A DNA stretch of 64,000 nt from Caballeronia sp031450805. GTDB lineage: Bacteria > Pseudomonadota > Gammaproteobacteria > Burkholderiales > Burkholderiaceae. Below, one piece after another: positions 58,325 to 64,000 of the stretch (the stretch's first letter is position 1; each line of letters opens with the position of its first letter). The DNA lies in NCBI RefSeq assembly GCF_031450805.1, contig NZ_JARTVY010000001.1, forward strand, positions 2,604,001-2,668,000, written 5' to 3'. A program made the translations under genes and the position numbers. The notes below the pieces were generated by a model that worked only from the letters and a program-made list of their open reading frames with translations, was not told the origin of the DNA and searched no databases.

Positions 58325-59236
58325 ATGACTCGAACCACAACGCTGGCTGCATCGAAGAAAACGCTGCTATGCGCGACGCTCGCCGTCTCGCTGACGATGG
58401 CGGCAACCATCGCCCGTGCGCAGGCGCTCTACCCCACGCCCGATGCCGCCGCGCAAGCCTTCACCGACGCCGTCGCATCCAACGACGAAACCGCGCTTAA
58501 GAAAGTGCTCGGCAAGGATCACGCGCGCTACGTGCCGGCCGGCAGCGTCGGCGAGGACGATATCTATCAGTACCTCGCGTCGTGGGCGAAGGAGCATCGC
58601 ATCGTCGAGGATAAGGAGCCGCTCGGCGGACGCAGAAGCGCGCACATCGAAACGGGCGACAGCGGCTGGACGCTGCCGATACCGCTCGTCGATACGGGCC
58701 GTGGCTGGCGCTTCGACATGCCCGCCGCGCGCGACGAGCCGCTGACGCGGCGCATCGGCCGCAACGAGCGATCGGTAATGCACGTCGCCCTCGCCTACGT
58801 CGATGCGCAGAACGACTATCGCAAGCTGATGAACCGCTACGCCGGCCGTTTCGTGAGCACGCCGGGCAAGCACGACGGCCTCTACTGGGACACCGCGCCC
58901 GGCGAGCCGGACAGTCCGCTCGGCCCGCTCGCCGCGACGATGCGCAACAAGACGCATCCGGGCGACGCGTACTACGGCTACCACTATCGCATCCTGACGG
59001 CGCAAGGCCCGCACGCGAAAGGCGGCGCGAAGAACTTCATGGAGGGCGGCGCGCTCGCGCAGGGCTTCGCCATGATCGCGTGGCCGGCCAGGTACGGCGA
59101 GACGGGCGTCATGAGCTTCATCGTCAATCAGGACGGGCAGGTCTTCGAGAAGAACCTCGGACCCGCGACCGCGCGCGTCGCGGCGTCGATCAAAGCGTTC
59201 GATCCGGATTCGTCCTGGCAGCCCGTTTCGCCCTGA
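58325..59236 (+). CDS. DUF2950 family exported protein
   Basis: 303 residues from the ATG at 58325, with CGGAG 7 bases upstream; an earlier ATG at 58268 overlaps the DUF3300 stop. A signal peptide (TLAVSLTMAATIARA) is followed by YPTPDAAAQAFTDAVASNDE, DAYYGYHYRILTAQGPHA and FAMIAWPARYGETGVMSFIV, as in DUF2950. Function unknown; the pair with DUF3300 suggests a shared envelope role. Confidence 0.9.
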   Translation: MTRTTTLAASKKTLLCATLAVSLTMAATIARAQALYPTPDAAAQAFTDAVASNDETALKKVLGKDHARYVPAGSVGEDDIYQYLASWAKEHRIVEDKEPLGGRRSAHIETGDSGWTLPIPLVDTGRGWRFDMPAARDEPLTRRIGRNERSVMHVALAYVDAQNDYRKLMNRYAGRFVSTPGKHDGLYWDTAPGEPDSPLGPLAATMRNKTHPGDAYYGYHYRILTAQGPHAKGGAKNFMEGGALAQGFAMIAWPARYGETGVMSFIVNQDGQVFEKNLGPATARVAASIKAFDPDSSWQPVSP

Positions 59237-59299
59237 GCGCGCCAGCGCCCCGCCCCCTGTCGCGTCGTCCGCCGCCGGACGCTGAAAAGCGCCCGGCGG

Positions 59300-59305
59300 T
59301 ATAAT
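59300..59305 (+). promoter_or_regulatory. Probable -10 of folD
   Basis: TATAAT, 112 bases before the folD start. No good -35 hexamer at the right spacing. Confidence 0.4.
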
Positions 59306-59416
59306 CTCGCCCTTCCCCAAGGGCGCAACGCAAAGCGCCCGCGATGCCTGCAGCAGCCAGCCCTGCGCACGCGGCTCGCCAGTTCACGCCATCCGGCTCA
59401 TCCTCACTGATTCGCC

Positions 59417-60271
59417 ATGACTGCCCAACTCATCGACGGCAACTCCCTTTCCAAGACTCTTCGCGCCGATGTCGCCGCACGAGCCGCCGCCCTCACCGCT
59501 CGCGGCCACAAGCCGGGCCTCGCCGTCGTGCTCGTCGGCGACAACCCCGCGAGCGAAGTCTATGTGCGCAACAAGGTGAAGGCGTGCCAGGACAACGGCC
59601 TGCATTCGGTGATGGACCGCTTCCCCGCGACGCTTTCCGAGCGCGAACTGCTCGCGCACATCGACAAGCTCAATGCCGATCCCGCGATTCACGGCATCCT
59701 CGTGCAACTGCCGTTGCCCGCGCATATCGACAGCCACAAGGTCATCGAAGCCATCGCGCCGGAGAAGGACGTCGACGGTTTCCACGTCGCCAATGCGGGC
59801 GCGCTCATGACCGGCAAGCCGCTCTTCCGGCCCTGCACGCCCTATGGCGTGATGAAGATGTTCGAGGCGCACGGCATCGCTCTGCAAGGCGCGAACGCGG
59901 TGGTCATCGGCCGCTCGAACATCGTCGGCAAGCCGATGGCGCTCCTGCTGCTCGAAGCAGGCGCGACGGTCACGATCTGTCACAGCAAGACCCGCGACCT
60001 CGCGAAGCACACGCGCGATGCGGATGTGGTCGTGGCCGCAGTCGGCCGCCGCAACATCCTGACCGCCGACATGGTGAAGCCGGGCGCGACGGTCATCGAC
60101 GTCGGCATGAACCGGGACGACGCCGGCAAGCTGTGCGGCGACGTGGATTTCGCGGGCGTGCGCGAAGTGGCCGGCCATATCACGCCCGTACCGGGCGGCG
60201 TCGGCCCGATGACCATCACGATGCTGCTCGTCAATACGATCGAAGCCGCCGAGCGCGCGGCGGCGGCGTAA
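59417..60271 (+). CDS. folD: Methylenetetrahydrofolate dehydrogenase/cyclohydrolase FolD
   Basis: 284 residues, the standard bifunctional length. It interconverts methylene-, methenyl- and formyl-THF. Motifs: DNPASEVYVRNKVKACQDNG with the catalytic lysine, LVQLPLPAHID, PEKDVDGFHVANAG, RPCTPYGVM, the cofactor-binding VIGRSNIVGKPMALLLL and PVPGGVGPMTITMLLVNT. A normal single-copy gene. Confidence 0.97.
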   Translation: MTAQLIDGNSLSKTLRADVAARAAALTARGHKPGLAVVLVGDNPASEVYVRNKVKACQDNGLHSVMDRFPATLSERELLAHIDKLNADPAIHGILVQLPLPAHIDSHKVIEAIAPEKDVDGFHVANAGALMTGKPLFRPCTPYGVMKMFEAHGIALQGANAVVIGRSNIVGKPMALLLLEAGATVTICHSKTRDLAKHTRDADVVVAAVGRRNILTADMVKPGATVIDVGMNRDDAGKLCGDVDFAGVREVAGHITPVPGGVGPMTITMLLVNTIEAAERAAAA

Positions 60272-60418
60272 GCGCACGCTCGGCGGGAGACCGCCAATCG
60301 TCCCCTTCCAAACAATCGATTGGTTTTTGGCCCTGCCGCCCCAATAATGTTCCGACAGGCATCTGAATGAAGCGGCGCGGCCCGTTCCGCGCCTGATCGA
60401 ACTCGAATTGGGAGAGCC

Positions 60419-62536
60419 ATGAGCGATACCACCGCAGCCACGCCGACCGCAGCCAGCAACCCGCTGCTCGATTTCTCCGACTTGCCGCGCTTCGGCGACA
60501 TCAGGCCCGAGCATGTCACCCCGGCGCTCGACGTGCTGCTCGCGGCGGCCAAAGACGCCGTCGACCGCGCGAGCGCCCCGCAAACGCCCGCCACGTGGAC
60601 GGACGTCGTCGAGGCGGTCGAGCGCGAATCGGAAAAGCTCTCGCGTGCGTGGGGCATCGTCGGCCATCTGAACGCCGTCGCCGATACGCCCGAATTGCGC
60701 GCCGCCCACGCTGAAAACCTGCCGCGCGTGACCGAATTCTCCGCGAGCGTCGGCCAGAATCTCGCCCTTTACGAGAAGTACAAGGCGATTGCCGCAAGCG
60801 AAGCATTCGCCGGTCTGTCGCCCGAACGCAAGAAGATCCTCGAGAACTCGCTGCGCGACTTCCGCCTGTCGGGCGCGGAACTGCCCGAAGATCGCAAGCC
60901 GCGTTTCGCGCAATTGCAGGAGGAGCAGGCGGCACTGTCGAAGGCGTTTTCGGATCACGTGCTCGATTCGACCAATGCGTACGCGTACATCGTCACGCAG
61001 CAGAGCGACCTCGCCGGCCTGCCCGACGACGTGATCGAAGCGGCACACGAAGCCGCGCAGAAGGAAGGCCGCCAGGGCTGGAAATTCACGCTGCACTTCC
61101 CGTCGTATTTCCCGGTGCTGCAATATGCGGAGCATCGCCCGTTGCGGGAGGCGATGTATCGCGCGTATGTGACGCGTGCTTCCGAACTCGGCGAAACCTA
61201 TGGGCACGGCAAGGCCGAGTGGGACAACACGCAGAACATCGCCGAGCATCTGAAGCTGCGTCTCGAAGAGGCGCGCACGCTCGGCTATCAGAACTTCGCG
61301 GAAGTATCGCTTGCGCCGAAGATGGCCGAATCGCCCGCACAGGTCATCGCGTTCCTGGAAGACCTCGCCGTGCGCGCGCGTCCCTTCGCGGAAAATGACT
61401 GGATGGAGCTGCGCGCCTTCGCGGCGACCGAACTCGGCATGCCCGAGCTTCAGCCGTGGGATATCGCGTTCGCGGCGGAGCGTCTGCGTCAGAAACGCTA
61501 CTCGTTCTCCGAGAACGAAGTGAAGCAGTACTTTCCGCAGGAAGCCGTGCTGAAGGGCCTGTTCAAGGTCACGGAAACGCTCTTCAACGTATCGATTCGC
61601 CGCGATGAAGCCGCCGTCTGGAACCCGGATGTGCGCTTCTTCCGCGTCGAGAACAAGGACGGTTCGCTGGTCGCGCAGTTCTATCTGGACCTGTACGCCC
61701 GCGAAGGCAAGCGCGGCGGCGCCTGGATGGACGATGCCCGCGCGCGCCACAAGCGCAGCGAAGGCGGCGTGCAGACGCCGGTCGCCTATCTGACGTGCAA
61801 TTTCTCGGCGCCTGTCGGCGGCAAGCCGGCCTGCTTCACGCACGACGAAGTCATCACGCTGTTTCACGAGTTCGGGCACGGGCTGCATCACATGCTCACG
61901 CGCGTCGATGAACTGGGCGTGTCGGGCATCAACGGCGTCGAGTGGGACGCGGTCGAACTGCCGTCGCAGTTCATGGAAAATTTCTGCTGGGAGTGGGACG
62001 TGCTGACGGATATGTCGGCGCATGTAGACACCGGCGCGCCGCTGCCGCGCGAACTCTTCGACAAGATGCTCGCGGCGAAGAATTTCCAGAGCGGTCTCGG
62101 CACGCTGCGCCAGATCGTCTTCTCGATGTTCGACATGGTGCTGCACACGTCCTACGATCCGGCCAACGCGACGCAGAACGTCAACGACCTTGCCCGCGAA
62201 ATCAACGAGAAGTTTCACGTGATTCCGCAGACGCCGTTCTCCCGCTGGCCGAACACGTTCAGCCATATCTTCGCGGGCGGTTATGCGGCGGGCTACTACA
62301 GCTACAAATGGGCAGAAGTGCTTTCCGCCGATGCCTACGCCGCGTTCGAAGAAGCCGCGAAGGCGGCGAACGGGTCGGTGCTGAATGCGGAAACCGGCAC
62401 GCGTTATCGCCGCGAGATTCTCGAAGTGGGCGGCAGCCGTCCCGCGATGGATTCGTTCAAGGCGTTCCGCGGACGCGAGCCGAACATCGACGCGCTGTTG
62501 CGTCATAACGGCATGGCCGGGCAGACGCTGCACTGA
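60419..62536 (+). CDS. prlC: Oligopeptidase A (M3 zinc metallopeptidase)
   Basis: 705 residues. The zinc-binding HEXXH motif is FHEFGHGLHHMLTRVDELGV, followed by the third ligand in ELPSQFMENFCWE. The N-terminal helical domain and GYAAGYYSYKWAEVLSADAY region agree with PrlC/OpdA. It degrades peptides of 8-20 residues in the cytoplasm. GGGAGAG precedes the ATG. It ends at a terminator shared with the convergent amidohydrolase gene. Confidence 0.96.
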   Translation: MSDTTAATPTAASNPLLDFSDLPRFGDIRPEHVTPALDVLLAAAKDAVDRASAPQTPATWTDVVEAVERESEKLSRAWGIVGHLNAVADTPELRAAHAENLPRVTEFSASVGQNLALYEKYKAIAASEAFAGLSPERKKILENSLRDFRLSGAELPEDRKPRFAQLQEEQAALSKAFSDHVLDSTNAYAYIVTQQSDLAGLPDDVIEAAHEAAQKEGRQGWKFTLHFPSYFPVLQYAEHRPLREAMYRAYVTRASELGETYGHGKAEWDNTQNIAEHLKLRLEEARTLGYQNFAEVSLAPKMAESPAQVIAFLEDLAVRARPFAENDWMELRAFAATELGMPELQPWDIAFAAERLRQKRYSFSENEVKQYFPQEAVLKGLFKVTETLFNVSIRRDEAAVWNPDVRFFRVENKDGSLVAQFYLDLYAREGKRGGAWMDDARARHKRSEGGVQTPVAYLTCNFSAPVGGKPACFTHDEVITLFHEFGHGLHHMLTRVDELGVSGINGVEWDAVELPSQFMENFCWEWDVLTDMSAHVDTGAPLPRELFDKMLAAKNFQSGLGTLRQIVFSMFDMVLHTSYDPANATQNVNDLAREINEKFHVIPQTPFSRWPNTFSHIFAGGYAAGYYSYKWAEVLSADAYAAFEEAAKAANGSVLNAETGTRYRREILEVGGSRPAMDSFKAFRGREPNIDALLRHNGMAGQTLH

Positions 62537-62549
62537 GCTCCGATACTCG

Positions 62550-62580
62550 AAACCCCGGCCAGGCGCCGGGGTTTCTTGTC
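62550..62580. terminator. Terminator between prlC and the amidohydrolase
   Basis: Ten-base stem (AAACCCCGGC and its near-complement GCCGGGGTTT) with a short loop, followed by TTTCTTGTC on the plus strand. Confidence 0.8.
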
Positions 62581-62581
62581 T

Positions 62582-63856
62582 CTAGCGCCTGATTCTGAAA
62601 TCCACTTCCGCAGGCCGCCCTTCGAGGGCGAGCGTCGCGCGCACGGCCGGGCTGCGGCTCACCACCTTCCCTCTTCTGATCACCGCCGTGCGCGCCGCGC
62701 GCAGACGGATCGCTTCGATCGGATCACGCGCGTCGAGCACGACGCAATCCGCGTGGCAGCCCACCTCGATGCCGTAGCCTTCGAGCCCGAGGATGCGTGC
62801 GGGCGTCGTCGTGACGGCGTCGAAGCAGGCGCGCATCGCATCGACGCCCGTCATTTGGGCGACGTGCAGGCCCATGTGCGCGACCTCGAGCATGTCGCCG
62901 GAACCGAGGCTGTACCACGGGTCCATCACGCAGTCGTGGCCGAACGCGACGTCGATGCCCGCCGCCATCAGTTCTGGCACACGCGTCATGCCGCGTCGCT
63001 TCGGGTAGCTATCCGAGCGCCCTTGCAGCGTGATGTTGATGAGCGGATTGGCGATCGCCGCGACGCCGGACTCGCGTATCAGCGGGATCAGCTTGCTGAC
63101 GTAGTAGTTGTCCATCGAGTGCATCGACGTGAGATGCGAGCCGGTCACGCGTCCATGCAGTCCAAGCCGATGCGTTTGTGCCGCGAGCGTTTCGATATGG
63201 CGGGACATCGGATCGTCCGATTCATCGCAGTGCATGTCGACGCGCAAGCCGCGCTCGGCTGCGAATTCGCATAGCAGTCTGACCGATGCCGCGCCGTCGG
63301 CCATCGTGCGCTCGAAGTGCGGAATGCCGCCGACCACATCGACGCCCAGATCGATTGCGCGCTTGAGATTGTCGAATGCGCCCGCGCTGCGCAACACGCC
63401 GTCCTGCGGAAACGCGACAAGCTGAAGGTCCAGATACGGCTTCACGCGCCGCTTCACTTCGACGAGCGCTTCGGCGGCGAGCAGGCGCGGATCGCACACA
63501 TCGACGTGCGAGCGGATGGCAAGCAGCCCGCGCGCGACGGCCCAGTCGCAATACTGCAGCGCGCGCTCGACGATCGCTTCCTGCGTCAGTTCAGGCTTCA
63601 GTTCGCCCCATAGCGCGATGCCTTCCAGCAGCGTTCCCGACGCATTCACGCGTGGCAAGCCGTACGAGAGCGTCGCGTCCATGTGAAAGTGGGCGTCGAC
63701 GAAAGGCGCGGTGACGAGCGAGCCGTTCGCGTCGATCTCCTCCGGTGCGTTGACGGCGAGATGCGGCTCGATGGCGGTGATGCGCCCCGCTTCGATGCCG
63801 ATGTCGACGAGCCCGTTCGAGCGAACAAGCGATGCGCGGCGAATGACGAGATCCAT
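62582..63856 (-). CDS. Cytosine deaminase-like amidohydrolase
   Basis: 424 residues from the ATG at 63856 with GGAGG 8 bases upstream. The metal site begins with VDAHFHMDATLSYG and continues with HCDESDD and FGHDCVMDPWYSLGSGDM. This layout is that of cytosine deaminase CodA and related deaminases of the amidohydrolase superfamily. A PGVP-like ending is absent, so a different N-heterocycle (for example a guanidine or triazine) is possible. It is convergent with prlC. Confidence 0.82.
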   Translation of the reverse strand: MDLVIRRASLVRSNGLVDIGIEAGRITAIEPHLAVNAPEEIDANGSLVTAPFVDAHFHMDATLSYGLPRVNASGTLLEGIALWGELKPELTQEAIVERALQYCDWAVARGLLAIRSHVDVCDPRLLAAEALVEVKRRVKPYLDLQLVAFPQDGVLRSAGAFDNLKRAIDLGVDVVGGIPHFERTMADGAASVRLLCEFAAERGLRVDMHCDESDDPMSRHIETLAAQTHRLGLHGRVTGSHLTSMHSMDNYYVSKLIPLIRESGVAAIANPLINITLQGRSDSYPKRRGMTRVPELMAAGIDVAFGHDCVMDPWYSLGSGDMLEVAHMGLHVAQMTGVDAMRACFDAVTTTPARILGLEGYGIEVGCHADCVVLDARDPIEAIRLRAARTAVIRRGKVVSRSPAVRATLALEGRPAEVDFRIRR

Positions 63857-64000
63857 CTGCGAAACCTCCGGCGGTGGCGGTACTGTCGATTGTAGCGAGC
63901 CATAAAGGCGCTGCGACGTACGCAGCGCCGTGGCGCGTGCGAGCGCAATCGGGCAATGCGGCGCAGCAGTCGTCAGGACGACGCGAGTTCTCAGCGCCGA
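63857..64000. other. Right edge, no gene seen
   Basis: 144 bases, presumably the 5' region of the amidohydrolase gene and the edge of the next. Nothing clear. Confidence 0.4.

Noticed and set aside
59384..62536. Very long open frame on the minus strand opposite folD and prlC, and similar ones opposite lpdA, the acs symporter and fumA
   Set aside because: GC-rich codon bias leaves the opposite frames open. Their translations are Arg/Ala/His-rich, without domains, and they fully overlap well-identified genes.

Overview
This is a GC-rich stretch of a betaproteobacterial main chromosome, most likely Burkholderiaceae (Burkholderia, Paraburkholderia or Caballeronia). The signs are the aceE-aceF-lpdA-phasin cluster, DUF2968 and DUF3597 genes, a Bordetella/Burkholderia-type FtrABCD iron system, a VC_2705-type symporter next to acs, and TACAAT-like -10 boxes. 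The genus is inferred from gene content and order only. Almost every base is accounted for by ordinary single-copy genes. I see no insertion sequence, prophage, CRISPR array or rRNA operon.

Layout. 0-9.4 kb: the start of a CSS-motif/EAL phosphodiesterase that runs off the left edge, a GNAT acetyltransferase, YigZ, a ferredoxin, rpsU, initiator tRNA-Met, a peptide permease, a LysE-type exporter, a porin, an SDR, an RNase H-like protein and a PRC-barrel protein. 9.4-15.2 kb: an accessory-looking zone of short hypothetical, DUF and secreted genes ending at tRNA-Ser(GGA); it holds an 8 x 8 bp tandem repeat and more than 1 kb with little or no coding. 15.3-19.8 kb: acs, a DUF4212 small subunit and a large sodium:solute symporter, read as one acetate uptake and activation unit. 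Upstream of acs are five copies of a 49-bp unit, each able to fold into a long hairpin; this is the most unusual structure in the window. 20.4-23.7 kb: EamA transporter, YqhA-family protein, class I fumarase.

23.8-35.7 kb is an iron region: bfr, murI, bfd, tonB-exbB-exbD, hemP and ftrABCD, with Fur-box-like sites before bfd, hemP and (weaker) ftrA. A 20-codon membrane micro-ORF with a strong ribosome binding site lies between bfd and tonB, and an HbpS/GlcG-like gene sits just behind ftrD. LysR, pirin, OsmC and AtaL-like genes are interspersed.

35.8-46.4 kb: uvrB, an aromatic/aspartate aminotransferase, two small envelope genes, lutAB (lactate oxidation, no lutC) divergent from an IclR regulator, the PbpG endopeptidase, and phasin with a clear sigma70 promoter and two palindromes. 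46.5-56.6 kb: the pyruvate dehydrogenase operon aceE-aceF-lpdA (E3 carries two lipoyl domains), with hairpins in both intercistronic gaps, divergent from a PAS histidine kinase and FixJ-like regulator. 56.9-64 kb: a DUF3300/DUF2950 envelope pair, folD, the M3 peptidase prlC and a cytosine-deaminase-like amidohydrolase.

Much of the window deals with two-carbon and three-carbon metabolism (acetate, lactate, pyruvate, fumarate, PHB granules) and iron supply. Starts were chosen from visible ribosome binding sites and family N-termini where possible. Family names come from recognising motifs by eye, without database searches.
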